A DNA stretch of 64,000 bases from Cocleimonas flava. GTDB taxonomy: Bacteria; Pseudomonadota; Gammaproteobacteria; Thiotrichales; Thiotrichaceae. The stretch lies in assembly GCF_004339015.1 (NCBI RefSeq), contig NZ_SMFQ01000002.1, positions 1,179,351-1,243,350 on the forward strand. The letters run 5' to 3'. Under the pieces are notes generated by a model. It searched no databases. It was given only the letters and a program-made list of their open reading frames with translations, and was not told where the DNA came from. Below, in pieces: positions 26,111 through 34,983 of this stretch (its first letter is position 1; every line of letters starts with the position of its first letter). The position numbers and the translations under genes were made by a program.

Positions 26111-27142
26111 TTAAGCTAATGTCGCATCAATCACTTTTAATTGCTCAATAGCATTATCTGCTAATAACACAAGCCCACTTTCAAGCAGGTTTTTTGTTTC
26201 AGTTTCGCTGTGTTGTCCCGCAATAAATACTGGAATCTTCTGGCTATCTGCAACCGCTTTGATAGATGTAATCATTTCGGTTGCGTGCGCAGGCTCATTT
26301 TCTTCCGGGGTTGATAATGCGTTTGTAGATGGTACGGCAGAATAAATAATCAGCGCATCGCAACTCGCACGAGATAAAGTCATCGGGATGGCATCGAATG
26401 GGATATCGCTGCCAAGCACGACGACTCGGTAACCATGAGTTAGCAGTGGCAGCCCGAATAACATTAGCTCTACATTTGCTTGAGGGTCACCATAAGCCAT
26501 TAACAGAATTTTTTTACCGCGATTCTGCAAGGTGCTTTTTAAGAATAAACCACCGATTCGTTGTTGCAGGAATTGCCAGTAAAAATGGTAATTGCCAGAC
26601 AAAGATTGCAGTTGATCAGCCTGACTACGGAGTTCGTGCAGTAACGGTTTTAACAAACTGTGGTTAATAATTTCTATCGGATAGAGCGAGAAGATCTCAT
26701 GATTGAGTCTTTCAAGTGTCTCTAAATCATAACTATTAACAGCCGCCATTAGTTTATCTTTATAGATTTTCCACTGATTTTCAGAAGGGGTTTCTGTCTT
26801 CTGTTGATCTGCTGCTAACAGATTATCCTCGGTCTTGACGATATCGTTTTGCAAGGTGATATCTTTAAGGTCTTCTAGCTTGGCTTCTTTGTTTAAAGCA
26901 TTAGATACTCGCCCTATAGACACACCCTTTTCGAGCAATTGTAAAACTTGCTGAATGCGCAAAATATCTTGCTGGCTGTATAAACGATGCCCTTTCGGAG
27001 TTCGTTGTGGTTTAAATAACCCGTAGCGTCTTTCCCAGGCACGAAGCGTTATGGCGTTTACGCCTGTCACTTCGGAAACGGTTCTAATCGGGTAGAAACC
27101 TTCTTCCGATGCGGGTAATAAGCTATCAAGATCTTCGTTCAT
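26111..27142 (-). CDS. litR: LitR/CarH-family MerR regulator, probably not B12-binding
   Basis: 343 residues. MerR-type winged helix at about 16-85 (YPIRTVSEVTGVNAITLRAW, RRYGLFKPQRT, GHRLYSQQDI). A central helical bundle (125-205) and a Rossmann domain (210-340, KILLMAYGDP, RVVVLGSDIPFDAIP) match the CarH cobalamin module. However, the loop DPQANVEL (219-226), where CarH has a cobalamin-ligating His, has none, and the bundle lacks the WxxxEH motif. This is the pattern of class II LitR (PplR of Pseudomonas putida), which depends on a LOV partner; a LOV gene lies 2.5 kb away. Confidence 0.88.
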   Translation of the reverse strand: MNEDLDSLLPASEEGFYPIRTVSEVTGVNAITLRAWERRYGLFKPQRTPKGHRLYSQQDILRIQQVLQLLEKGVSIGRVSNALNKEAKLEDLKDITLQNDIVKTEDNLLAADQQKTETPSENQWKIYKDKLMAAVNSYDLETLERLNHEIFSLYPIEIINHSLLKPLLHELRSQADQLQSLSGNYHFYWQFLQQRIGGLFLKSTLQNRGKKILLMAYGDPQANVELMLFGLPLLTHGYRVVVLGSDIPFDAIPMTLSRASCDALIIYSAVPSTNALSTPEENEPAHATEMITSIKAVADSQKIPVFIAGQHSETETKNLLESGLVLLADNAIEQLKVIDATLA

Positions 27143-27195
27143 GCTGTTAACCAGTTAATTTGTCGTGTGTAAAAAATGGCGCTATATTAACATGC

Positions 27196-27212
27196 TGTAC
27201 AGATATTGTATA
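27196..27212 (+). promoter_or_regulatory. predicted LitR/CarH operator B (upstream of litR)
   Basis: TGTACA (27196) and TGTATA (27207) in direct repeat exactly 11 bp apart, 54 nt before the litR start and 20 nt after the GPx stop. Suggests that LitR controls its own transcription. Confidence 0.6.
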
Positions 27213-27231
27213 AGCGCGTATTTAGACTGTT

Positions 27232-27861
27232 CTAAGGTAAGTGTTTTTCTATTAGGGAGACGATTTCTTTGCTCTCAGGAGTAACCTGACTTTTAAATGA
27301 GCCAATCAAATTCCCGTTAGTATCTAACACGTATTTATGAAAATTCCATTGCGGAAACTCACCTGCCATCTTCCCTAGGGTTTTATAGATTGGTGAGGCA
27401 TTACTCTCGGCGGCATGGGTTTTCTGGAACATCGGAAATTTCACGCCGTAAGTGAGGCGGCAAAATTTAGCGATATTTTTTTCATTCTCTGGATCTTGAT
27501 TGGCAAAGTCATTGGAAGGAAAGCCTAAAACGACTAAACCTTTATCCTGGTATTTTTGGTATAAGGCTTCAAGCCCATCAAACTGGCCAGTGAAACCACA
27601 TTTGCTCGCGGTATTGACGATCAAAACCACCTTGCCTTTGTATTCTTCACATAAATTTACTTTATCAGATTTAGCTAATTTTCTAAGATCAAAATCCAGT
27701 GTCGCAGGACAACCATTTGAGTTAACTGGAGCTGAAATCGTTTTGGCGGTTGCTATGGAAAAGAAGGGTATTAATAGTGAGAAACCAAGCAGTAGCGCTA
27801 ACAAGGTCGATACCTTGAATAGTTGGCTTACTGCTGGGTTATTGATGCTTTGTTCATTCAT
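27232..27861 (-). CDS. glutathione-peroxidase-family protein with membrane/secretion signal
   Basis: 209 residues. A hydrophobic segment (STLLALLLGFSLLIPFFSIATA) puts the enzyme in the periplasm or on the membrane, unusual for GPx in gammaproteobacteria. Catalytic Cys88 is in VNTASKCGFT; the second conserved region is LGFPSNDFANQDP (Gln present), and Trp-Asn in QWNFHKYVLD complete the tetrad. It is a Cys-type, thioredoxin-dependent style enzyme that reduces organic hydroperoxides. Third gene of an SDR-SnoaL-GPx unit; fits protection against lipid peroxides made in the light. Confidence 0.9.
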   Translation of the reverse strand: MNEQSINNPAVSQLFKVSTLLALLLGFSLLIPFFSIATAKTISAPVNSNGCPATLDFDLRKLAKSDKVNLCEEYKGKVVLIVNTASKCGFTGQFDGLEALYQKYQDKGLVVLGFPSNDFANQDPENEKNIAKFCRLTYGVKFPMFQKTHAAESNASPIYKTLGKMAGEFPQWNFHKYVLDTNGNLIGSFKSQVTPESKEIVSLIEKHLP

Positions 27862-27885
27862 GTCTTTGTGCCTTATTAACCGATA

Positions 27886-28377
27886 CTATTTGCTGTAATC
27901 GTTACTTGCTGTTAATCGTGATTTAAGAAAATTCATAAGCGGTCTAAGTAATCCCACTTTGCTGTAAATTTGTTCAGCAGGATCCCAGTAATCTATGTGC
28001 TCTTTTACTTGGTCGTTATTATCAAAGGTCACCATGCTGGAGCCATCTATTGCCCACATGGTTTTGTTTTTACCAAAACTGAATTGCCATTGGATAAAGA
28101 GTATTTGCTGATTAGATGCGTAATGATTGATCCTGAATTTTGGTCTTTCTGTCGTATCAAACATGTGAGTGAACACGGTTTTAATCGCATCTATTCCGTA
28201 TACATCATTGAATGGATCTTTAAAGTGCGCATCAGGGGCAAATATCTCGTTAATCTGGATAAGATTCTCAGCGGTTAACTCCGTGAAAAAACGCATGAAT
28301 GTTTTTTCACGGCTTTTTTCATTGTTATCTATAGCGCTATTTTCGATGTTAATTGTTTGATTTGCTTGTTGATTCAT
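27886..28377 (-). CDS. SnoaL/NTF2-like fold protein
   Basis: 163 residues. The NTF2-like core reads FFTELTAENLIQINEIFAPDAHFKDPF, with the DAHFKDPF strand-turn typical of SnoaL_2 proteins, then FRINHYASNQQILFIQW and DGSSMVTFDNNDQVKEHIDYWD. The family contains ketosteroid-isomerase-like enzymes and ligand binders; no catalytic set can be assigned. The same family travels with photolyase, SDR and DUF1365 genes in many light-stress clusters. One nt separates it from the SDR stop. Confidence 0.8.
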   Translation of the reverse strand: MNQQANQTINIENSAIDNNEKSREKTFMRFFTELTAENLIQINEIFAPDAHFKDPFNDVYGIDAIKTVFTHMFDTTERPKFRINHYASNQQILFIQWQFSFGKNKTMWAIDGSSMVTFDNNDQVKEHIDYWDPAEQIYSKVGLLRPLMNFLKSRLTASNDYSK

Positions 28378-28378
28378 T

Positions 28379-29146
28379 TCAGGCTTCCTTCACTTGATCG
28401 GTTTGAAGTGAGGATTTTGTTAACGCAAAATAGAGTCGATAAGGGAGTATTCGAAACGTTTTCATAATGTAGGCAAAACGTTTTGGGAAAGTGATTTCAA
28501 AGTTACTTTTAGGTAACTCTTTATAGATGTATTCAGCTGCTTTCTCGGGGCTAATCATAAAAGGCATCTTAAAGTTGTTCTTATCAGTCAGCGGAGATTT
28601 AACAAAACCAGGATTGATTAAACGCAAGGTTATTCCTTGCTGTTCAAGTTCTAATCGAAGTGATTCTGTCAGGCTGATTACGGCCGCTTTACTGGCGTTG
28701 TAAGGAGCAGATTTTGGGAGGCCACGATAGCCTGCAAGACTAGCTGTTACATAAATTTCACCAGATTTCTCGCCTTGCATATAAGGCAGGATGGTATCCA
28801 GTCCGTTAACTACGCCAAGATAATTAATGGAGATTAACTGTTCAAATAAAGCAGGGTCGAATTCATCCAGTGGCATTGGGGTGTAATCCCCGGCGTTTAG
28901 AAATAGCGAATTAATAGAGCCGAGTTTATCAAGAATTAAACCTCTGGCCGTTGCTAAACTTTCTTTGTCTGTAATATCTAAAGAGAAAGGATGGAGGTTT
29001 TCGTGGTTGCTGGCGATGTCTTCTAAGGCGTTTTGGTTGCGGCTGCTAATGGCAACCTGCCAGCCATTTTTGACCATTAGCTCGGCAAGACATTTGCCTA
29101 TTCCTGAGCTTGCTCCAATAATCCACGCTGTTTTCTGTTTATGCAT
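28379..29146 (-). CDS. short-chain dehydrogenase/reductase of the light cluster
   Basis: 255 residues. NAD(P) motif GASSGIGKCLAE (11-22), NAG in LFLNAGDYTP, catalytic Ser in VTASLAGYRG, Tyr and Lys in YNASKAA. The C-terminal basic/aromatic stretch (FPKRFAYIMKTFRILPYRLYF) suggests membrane association. It heads the SDR-SnoaL-GPx unit, and its start codon lies 8 nt from a three-repeat light operator, so transcription is probably light-dependent. Confidence 0.88.
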   Translation of the reverse strand: MHKQKTAWIIGASSGIGKCLAELMVKNGWQVAISSRNQNALEDIASNHENLHPFSLDITDKESLATARGLILDKLGSINSLFLNAGDYTPMPLDEFDPALFEQLISINYLGVVNGLDTILPYMQGEKSGEIYVTASLAGYRGLPKSAPYNASKAAVISLTESLRLELEQQGITLRLINPGFVKSPLTDKNNFKMPFMISPEKAAEYIYKELPKSNFEITFPKRFAYIMKTFRILPYRLYFALTKSSLQTDQVKEA

Positions 29147-29154
29147 ATTCTATT

Positions 29155-29182
29155 TATACTAAAATTATACATAACTTGTACA
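29155..29182 (-). promoter_or_regulatory. predicted LitR/CarH operator C (upstream of the SDR)
   Basis: Three hexamers in direct repeat with exact 11-bp steps: on the minus strand TGTACA (29182-29177), TGTATA (29171-29166), AGTATA (29160-29155). This is the clearest of the five sites. It ends 8 bp before the SDR start codon, so a bound tetramer would block initiation. Confidence 0.7.
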
Positions 29183-29191
29183 GCTTTATTT

Positions 29192-29659
29192 TTATTCGTT
29201 GATTTTTGCCTTGGCAATAGCGAGTTCTTCTTCAAGCGCTTTAAAGCTACTGATGTCTTTTTGTACACCAATGTAATACATCACGCTTTCTACTTTGTCG
29301 AAATAAGGGGTGATAGTGAGATCGTTCCAGAATAGGGTGCCATTTTTGCGGTAGTTTCTAAGGACTACTCTAACAGGCTCTTCATCTTGAATCGCTTTGT
29401 GAATTTTCTTAATTTCTTCTTGCTGCTTATCTTCACCCTGCAGAAAACGGCAATCCTTATATAGGCATTCATCTGGCGTGTAGCCTGTCATTTTTTCAAA
29501 CGCCTGATTCACATAAAGCAGAATTGTATCGTCACCTTCACGCTCAGCAATGGTTATACCATGTTCTGCATGATCAATAAGGGCGTGCAGTAAGTCGGGC
29601 CTTATTGGGGTTTGTTCCGGTATTGAATCGTTTTCGTTCGTATTATGGTCATTGCTCAT
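29192..29659 (-). CDS. short LOV blue-light photoreceptor
   Basis: 155 residues from the ATG at 29659, which has GGAAG 7 nt upstream; an ATG 24 nt earlier is in frame. It is a single PAS/LOV domain with short flanking helices and no effector. The flavin-adduct cysteine is in YKDCRFLQG (consensus GxNCRFLQ); GITIAER, YVNQAFEKMTGY and NYRKNGTLFWNDLTITP complete the LOV fold. The C-terminal helix (KALEEELAIAKAKI) is a likely dimer coiled coil, as in PpSB1-LOV of Pseudomonas putida, where such proteins work with LitR homologues. Divergent from the FAD oxidoreductase operon. Confidence 0.93.
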   Translation of the reverse strand: MSNDHNTNENDSIPEQTPIRPDLLHALIDHAEHGITIAEREGDDTILLYVNQAFEKMTGYTPDECLYKDCRFLQGEDKQQEEIKKIHKAIQDEEPVRVVLRNYRKNGTLFWNDLTITPYFDKVESVMYYIGVQKDISSFKALEEELAIAKAKINE

Positions 29660-29864
29660 ACGATTGCTTCCATATCTCTTCATTTCTTAATGTAAACACC
29701 ATATCAGTCTATAACAAAATTGATAGTTAAATGCTGTGTTTTTAGGGTTTTTCACGGTTTTTTTATTCCTTTTTGCCATGCCTATTTTCACTCATAAATT
29801 TTCACATCCATTTCGCATTTATTTCACAGAGTTAGCAATAAAATGGCACATAGTAAAAAATAGT

Positions 29865-29911
29865 TATACAAACAGACTCAAATGCTATACATTATGTATA
29901 ACTATTGTATA
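29865..29911. promoter_or_regulatory. predicted LitR/CarH operator D (LOV / FAD oxidoreductase intergenic)
   Basis: Two opposed pairs: TATACA at 29865 and 29886 (21-bp step, minus-oriented) and TGTATA at 29895 and 29906 (11-bp step, plus-oriented). The middle two form the palindrome TATACATTATGTATA. It lies 24 nt before the operon start and 200 nt from the LOV gene. Confidence 0.65.
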
Positions 29912-29934
29912 GTAAATTAATTTGGTGTGATCAC

Positions 29935-31311
29935 ATGATTAAAGAAAAACAGTCAATTTCAATTATCGGTTCAGGGGTAACAGGATTATCTGCGGCTTGG
30001 CTTTTGAGAGATAAATATGATGTCACACTGTTTGAAAAAAATGATTACCTCGGTGGTCACACTCACACTCACGATGTAGTCGAAAATAATAAAGAGCTGG
30101 CTATAGATTCTGGCTTTATCGTCTACAACGAAAAAAATTACCCAAATCTGGTTGGTCTTTTTGAAGAGCTTGAGGTTGAGACGCAGGCTACCGATATGTC
30201 TTTTGCGTTCTCTATGAATCAGGGAGAGCTTGAATACGCAGGTTCCGGATTGAAAGGGATGTTTGCACAGCGCGGCAATCTGGTAAGCATCAAGCACTGG
30301 CGTTTAATCCAGGAGATAGTTCGATTCAATAAAACGGCTCATGCAGAGTTGCCTGTGTTAGAAAAAGATAAATCCAGCGAACACTCGCTTGGTGACTTTC
30401 TCAAGCAGCACAAATTTTCCAAAGACTTGCAACAAAATTACCTGCTACCGATGGGTGCTGCGATTTGGTCTTGTCCTGTCGAGATTATGAATAGCTTCCC
30501 GGCTTACAGCTTTTTGAGATTTTTCGCGAATCACGGACTGATTGATTTGCAAAATAGACCACAATGGAGAAGTGTGGTGGGTGGTAGTCGAGAATACATA
30601 CGTAAAATGATGCCTGATTTAAATGATCAGATTTCGATTAAAGGCGGCGTTCAATCTGTCAGACGCGACAGCAATAATGAAAAGGGTGCTGTTGAAGTCA
30701 TTAGTGGTGATGAACGTTTTTATTTTGATCAAGTGATCTTTGCCTGCCATGCAGACGAAACGCTTAAACTGATTGATCAGCCAAGTGACACTGAACAGGA
30801 AATTCTGGGTTGCTTTAATTATCAGGAAAATATCACCTACTTACACACTGACGAAAACCTGATGCCTAAGCGCAAAAATGCCTGGTGTTCGTGGAATTAT
30901 TTAGCTCAATCTGGCGCTAAATTAGCGGATGGCTCAGATGAAAGTAAGGTCACAGCAACCTACTGGATGAATAATTTACAGAAGGTTGAAGCAGAAAAAA
31001 ATTATCTGGTAACACTCAATCCATACCAGCAATTAGATGAAAGCAAAGTCATTAAGAAAATGACTTATCACCATCCTGTTTTTGACCGTGATGCTATTTA
31101 TGCTCAGTCTCGTTTGAATGAATTGCAAGGCGAAAATAATAGTTGGTTCTGTGGCAGTTACACCGGATATGGATTCCATGAAGATGCGTTATCTTCATCT
31201 GTAAACGTCTGTGAACAGCTAGGTGTTATTGCACCGTGGAATAAGGTAATAACAGGATCAAACGCTGAGCAAAAAGTTGAACCACAAACAAGTTTGGGGA
31301 GTGCTCAATGA
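29935..31311 (+). CDS. FAD-dependent amine-oxidase-like oxidoreductase
   Basis: 458 residues from ATG at 29935 (GGTG 8 nt upstream); an upstream TTG in frame would overlap operator D. FAD-binding IIGSGVTGLSAAWLL (10-24), then FEKNDYLGGHTHTHDV and a C-terminal CGSYTGYGFHEDALSS. COG2907-type proteins like this are almost always followed by DUF1365 and CFA-like methyltransferase genes in RpoE-ChrR or LitR regulons. A role in modifying unsaturated acyl chains, as in furan fatty acid synthesis, is inferred from the neighbours. First gene of a seven-gene operon. Confidence 0.9.
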   Translation: MIKEKQSISIIGSGVTGLSAAWLLRDKYDVTLFEKNDYLGGHTHTHDVVENNKELAIDSGFIVYNEKNYPNLVGLFEELEVETQATDMSFAFSMNQGELEYAGSGLKGMFAQRGNLVSIKHWRLIQEIVRFNKTAHAELPVLEKDKSSEHSLGDFLKQHKFSKDLQQNYLLPMGAAIWSCPVEIMNSFPAYSFLRFFANHGLIDLQNRPQWRSVVGGSREYIRKMMPDLNDQISIKGGVQSVRRDSNNEKGAVEVISGDERFYFDQVIFACHADETLKLIDQPSDTEQEILGCFNYQENITYLHTDENLMPKRKNAWCSWNYLAQSGAKLADGSDESKVTATYWMNNLQKVEAEKNYLVTLNPYQQLDESKVIKKMTYHHPVFDRDAIYAQSRLNELQGENNSWFCGSYTGYGFHEDALSSSVNVCEQLGVIAPWNKVITGSNAEQKVEPQTSLGSAQ

Positions 31312-32069
31312 GCTCAGCCGTATCATTATATGAATGCGATGTAATGCACCGCAGGCATTTTCCTCAAAACTATCGTTTTAATTATAAAGTATTTAGTTTT
31401 CTGATCGATATTGATGAAGTTAAGCAAAGTAAGGTAAATCCACTGCTTTCATTTAATCGCTTTAATTTATACAGCGTTTATACCAAAGATCATGGCGCTA
31501 GAAATGGTTCAGAATGGAGAGCATGGATTGATACGGTTCTGGATGAGCGCAATTTGAGCAAGGCAAAACATCAGGTGAAATTACTGTGTTTCCCTAGAAT
31601 TTTAGGTTATGCATTTAATCCATTAAGTTTGTGGTACTGCTTCGGTGAAGATGGTCAGCTATATGCAGTTGTTTGCGAAGTCAGCAATACTTTCGGAGAG
31701 CATCATCACTACGTTCTACATAACGATAATCAACCCTATAAAGGCAGAGTTAAAGCCCACAAGAAAAAGCATTTTCACGTGTCGCCATTTATCAGTATGG
31801 ATGCTGAATATAGATTCACCATTGGTACGCCTAAAGACGAATTAATGATAGTGATAAACGAGTATCAGGATAACGAATTGATGTTAACCGCTACTCAAAT
31901 GGGCGAACAGCAAGAGATAACCACCCCCCACCTTTTAGGCCAATTTTTTCGCTTGCCTCTAATGACATTCAAAATCATGTGGCTGATCCATTGGCAGGCT
32001 CTAAAAATATGGATGAGAGGCGGTGTTTATCATAAAAAGCCAGAAGCACCCAAAGAAGACTTTAGTTAG
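31308..32069 (+). CDS. DUF1365 protein
   Basis: 253 residues; overlaps the preceding gene by 4 nt (ATGA). DUF1365 blocks visible are YECDVMHRRHFPQNYRFNY, the motif FPRILGYAFNPLSLWYC and EVSNTFGEHHHYVL, then KKHFHVSPFISMDAEYRF. Conserved His and Asn suggest an enzyme or lipid-binding fold, but no activity is known. Always linked with FAD oxidoreductase and CFA-like methyltransferase. Dispersed repeat copy 10 encodes TTPHLLGQFF near the C-terminus. Confidence 0.88.
   Translation: MSSAVSLYECDVMHRRHFPQNYRFNYKVFSFLIDIDEVKQSKVNPLLSFNRFNLYSVYTKDHGARNGSEWRAWIDTVLDERNLSKAKHQVKLLCFPRILGYAFNPLSLWYCFGEDGQLYAVVCEVSNTFGEHHHYVLHNDNQPYKGRVKAHKKKHFHVSPFISMDAEYRFTIGTPKDELMIVINEYQDNELMLTATQMGEQQEITTPHLLGQFFRLPLMTFKIMWLIHWQALKIWMRGGVYHKKPEAPKEDFS
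31920..31949 (+). repeat. dispersed G-run repeat, copy 10 (inside DUF1365 gene)
   Basis: C-rich strand is sense: CACCCCCCACCTT at 31922-31934 (core variant AAGGTGGGGGGTG), then TTAGGCCAA and T6. In terminator orientation within the coding region. Confidence 0.75.
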
Positions 32070-32129
32070 TTTGTTGAATGATTATTAAACGTAATAGTTG
32101 ATACATCCTGAGATATTCGAGGAATAAAT

Positions 32130-33368
32130 ATGAATAATGAAATGACGTTAACTCGTGTTTTACCGCCAAGTTTTGATCATTTGCCGGCATTTAAGCGCTG
32201 GTTAATGAAATCTTTAGCAAAAATACATCATGGAACATTGTTCGTGCACATTGATGGGCATTGCTATGCTTGTGGAAATGATGATTCCATAACGGCTACC
32301 TTACGAATCCATCAGCCTTTAAAAATGGCATGGCGATGCCTGGCAAAAGGAGACTTGGGTTTTGCAGAAAGTTTCCTAGAGGGAGACTGGAGCAGCGATG
32401 ACGTAACGCAATTGCTTAAACTGTTTCTTAAAAATAGAAACAAGTTAGGCAATGCTTATGGTGGAAAAAGCATGCTTCGTGCTACCGCTAATATTTATCA
32501 CAAGTTGCGTAAAAATAGCATAAAGGGGAGCCGAAAGAATATTCAGTATCATTATGATCTGGGTAATGATTTCTACAAGTTGTGGCTCGATGAAGGCATG
32601 ACTTATTCATCGGCGCTATTTGAATCAGAAGAGACTTACAACGTTGCGCGTGAAGACCAGTCCTTGCTGGAAGCCCAAAATAATAAATACGACAGAATTC
32701 TAAATGAAATAGATGCAAAAAAAGGCCAATCGATATTAGAAGTCGGTTGTGGCTGGGGCGGGTTTGCAGAAAAAGCGTTGGAAAAAGGCTGTCATTTACA
32801 CGGTGTAACACTCTCTGAAGAGCAGTTGGAATTTGCAAAGCAACGTTTGTCTCATTTTGGTGATAACGCCCAATTAGAAATTAAAGACTATCGCGAGATA
32901 GATCAGCAATATGATCATATTGTCTCAATAGAGATGTTTGAAGCAGTGGGTGAGCAATACTGGCAAACTTACTTTGAGATGTTGAAGCGTAGCTTGAAGC
33001 CGGGTGGTAAAGCGGTATTACAGATCATCACCATCAAAGATCAGTATTACGATTTGTACCAGCGACGTGCGGATTTTATTCAGCGTTATATTTTCCCGGG
33101 TGGCATGTTGCCATCTGAAAGTATTTTGTCTGATTTAGTCTCTAAAAATGATTTAAAAGTGGATAACCGTATCAGTTTTGGTCACGACTATGGTGAAACA
33201 CTGGCTCGCTGGGAGCAGAGCTTCCTGAACGTGATTCCAGAAATGGAAGCCTTAGGTTATGACAAGCGCTTTCAACGTATGTGGTTGTATTACTTAGGTT
33301 ACTGTCAGGCAGGCTTCGAAGAAGAACGTATCGATGTAATTCAGTTGACGTTGACACATTCGGGATAA
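32130..33368 (+). CDS. cyclopropane-fatty-acid-synthase-like methyltransferase
   Basis: 412 residues. N-terminal lipid-binding domain, then the SAM domain with IQYHYDLGNDFYKLWLDEGMTYSSALF (motif HYDLGNDFYKLWLD), SAM loop LEVGCGWGGFAEKA (about 205), VSIEMFEAVGEQYW, and the C-terminal FQRMWLYYLGYCQAGFE. It transfers a methylene or methyl group to unsaturated acyl chains of phospholipids. In light- or singlet-oxygen-induced clusters paralogues such as UfaM make furan fatty acids; the neighbouring FAD enzyme makes that plausible here, but CFA synthesis is equally possible. Confidence 0.9.
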   Translation: MNNEMTLTRVLPPSFDHLPAFKRWLMKSLAKIHHGTLFVHIDGHCYACGNDDSITATLRIHQPLKMAWRCLAKGDLGFAESFLEGDWSSDDVTQLLKLFLKNRNKLGNAYGGKSMLRATANIYHKLRKNSIKGSRKNIQYHYDLGNDFYKLWLDEGMTYSSALFESEETYNVAREDQSLLEAQNNKYDRILNEIDAKKGQSILEVGCGWGGFAEKALEKGCHLHGVTLSEEQLEFAKQRLSHFGDNAQLEIKDYREIDQQYDHIVSIEMFEAVGEQYWQTYFEMLKRSLKPGGKAVLQIITIKDQYYDLYQRRADFIQRYIFPGGMLPSESILSDLVSKNDLKVDNRISFGHDYGETLARWEQSFLNVIPEMEALGYDKRFQRMWLYYLGYCQAGFEEERIDVIQLTLTHSG

Positions 33369-33372
33369 CATT

Positions 33373-34983
33373 GTGAGCGGTAAACTCAAATCATATTTGG
33401 TTTTTTTATATGGATTACCGGGATTGCCTTTGGCGATGCTAGGGCTTCCCTTATTCGTATACTTGCCAAGTTATTATAGTCAGAACTTGGGTTTATCTTT
33501 AACTGCCGTAGGCTTGGCGTTACTGTTAGCGCGTTCTTTGGATGTGATTACTGATCCAATAATTGGGTTGCTGAATGATCGTTATCCTGAGTTTCGATCC
33601 GTTTCATGGCGAAGAAAGAGTTTTATCATTGCTGGCATCCCATTGTTGCTGGTTGGGTTGAATTATTTACTTCGACCAGAAGAAACAGCTACGGCCTTTT
33701 ATTTATTCTTTTGGTCATTCGTCACCTATTTAGGCTGGACTTTAATAAACATTCCCTGGTTAGCCGTAGGTGCTGAAATTAGCGATGATTATCATGAGAA
33801 AAGTGCGCTGGCATCCAGTCGGGAGATTTTTGCAGTAATAGGCACTGTTGCGGTCATTAGTTTACCCGTGTTGATGTCGATCGAAACAGATATAAAGTCT
33901 GTGTTGTCGATGCTTGCAAATTACCTGACCTTTTTAGTACCGCTGACATTGCTGCCTCTGTTATGGGTGTTATCGCCAAAATTACTGTCTGGCTCAAAAC
34001 CTGATAAGCAAAGACCAAACAACAAGAAGCTTTTCAGTAAAGAGACGTTTGAACTTTTAAAACATCCTGCAATTAAAAGGTTATTACCTGCTTATTTCAT
34101 CAATAGCATCGCTAACGCTTTACCTGCAACCTTATTTATTCTTTTTGTCAGCTATGTTCTACAAACGCCAGAGATGATCGGAATACTGTTAGTCAGTTAT
34201 TTTATATCGGCAATAGTAGGGATTCCTTTCTGGTTATATTTAGCACGCAAAACAGACAAGCATATTAGTTGGTGTACTGCGCTCTACGGTTCTATAGCGA
34301 GTTTTATCTGGGTACCTTTCCTGAATACTGGTGACTTTCTGAGTTTTCTATTCATCTGTGTGGCGAGTGGTTTTTGTTTGGGCGCTGATGTTGTTATGCC
34401 AGCATCTATTCAGGCGGATATCTCTCAGGATATTTCTGCTAACAAAGCTAACAAAGCTACTCAGCAGTCAGATGATATTTCTAACGTTAAAGAAGGTCAA
34501 AATTCAACCGCATTGTTGTTTGGTATCTGGGGCTTGTTGACAAAGCTATCACTCGCGTTAGCCATTGGAATAGCTTTCCCCTTATTAGACATGGTCGGTC
34601 TTAAACTGGATGGTTCAACTACTGAAGGTTCTAGTCAGATAGCGGTTGTGACTTTAGTGGTTTTGTATGCGCTGATTCCTATTCTTTTTAAGATATGGGT
34701 CCTCTTTCAAATGTGGCATTTCCCATTTAACCGAAGTTATTTCACAACGTCACGACTGGAAAAGCTGTCATTGGAAATGTCTCCACGACAGCCAGCAACA
34801 CTATTATCAACACCATTAATAGAAGCAACAACAAAATCACAAACTGAAGAACCGATCAAGGCAGTAAAGAATGTATCAACTCAAGAAGCACATGAAAAAG
34901 TAGGTAATCACGATGATAAATATAACTCAAAGATTAATTCTCACACTATTTCTTTTGTTACCAATAATGAGCGGATGCAGTAG
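33373..34983 (+). CDS. GPH/MFS-type transporter
   Basis: 536 residues starting at GTG, 4 nt after the preceding stop. Twelve membrane spans; GLALLLARSLDVITDPIIGLLNDRYPE (motif ARSLDVITDPIIG) is the glycoside-pentoside-hexuronide family signature. A poorly conserved, Ser/Lys-rich insert lies near 355-375, and the hydrophilic C-terminal tail is long (about 465-536). The last 71 nt overlap the next gene. Substrate unknown; homologues sit in the same photo-stress operons. Confidence 0.85.
   Translation: MSGKLKSYLVFLYGLPGLPLAMLGLPLFVYLPSYYSQNLGLSLTAVGLALLLARSLDVITDPIIGLLNDRYPEFRSVSWRRKSFIIAGIPLLLVGLNYLLRPEETATAFYLFFWSFVTYLGWTLINIPWLAVGAEISDDYHEKSALASSREIFAVIGTVAVISLPVLMSIETDIKSVLSMLANYLTFLVPLTLLPLLWVLSPKLLSGSKPDKQRPNNKKLFSKETFELLKHPAIKRLLPAYFINSIANALPATLFILFVSYVLQTPEMIGILLVSYFISAIVGIPFWLYLARKTDKHISWCTALYGSIASFIWVPFLNTGDFLSFLFICVASGFCLGADVVMPASIQADISQDISANKANKATQQSDDISNVKEGQNSTALLFGIWGLLTKLSLALAIGIAFPLLDMVGLKLDGSTTEGSSQIAVVTLVVLYALIPILFKIWVLFQMWHFPFNRSYFTTSRLEKLSLEMSPRQPATLLSTPLIEATTKSQTEEPIKAVKNVSTQEAHEKVGNHDDKYNSKINSHTISFVTNNERMQ

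Noticed and set aside
29905-29934. TTG start for the FAD oxidoreductase giving ten extra residues
   Set aside because: It would overlap operator D, has no ribosome site, and the dinucleotide-binding motif is properly placed from the ATG at 29935.
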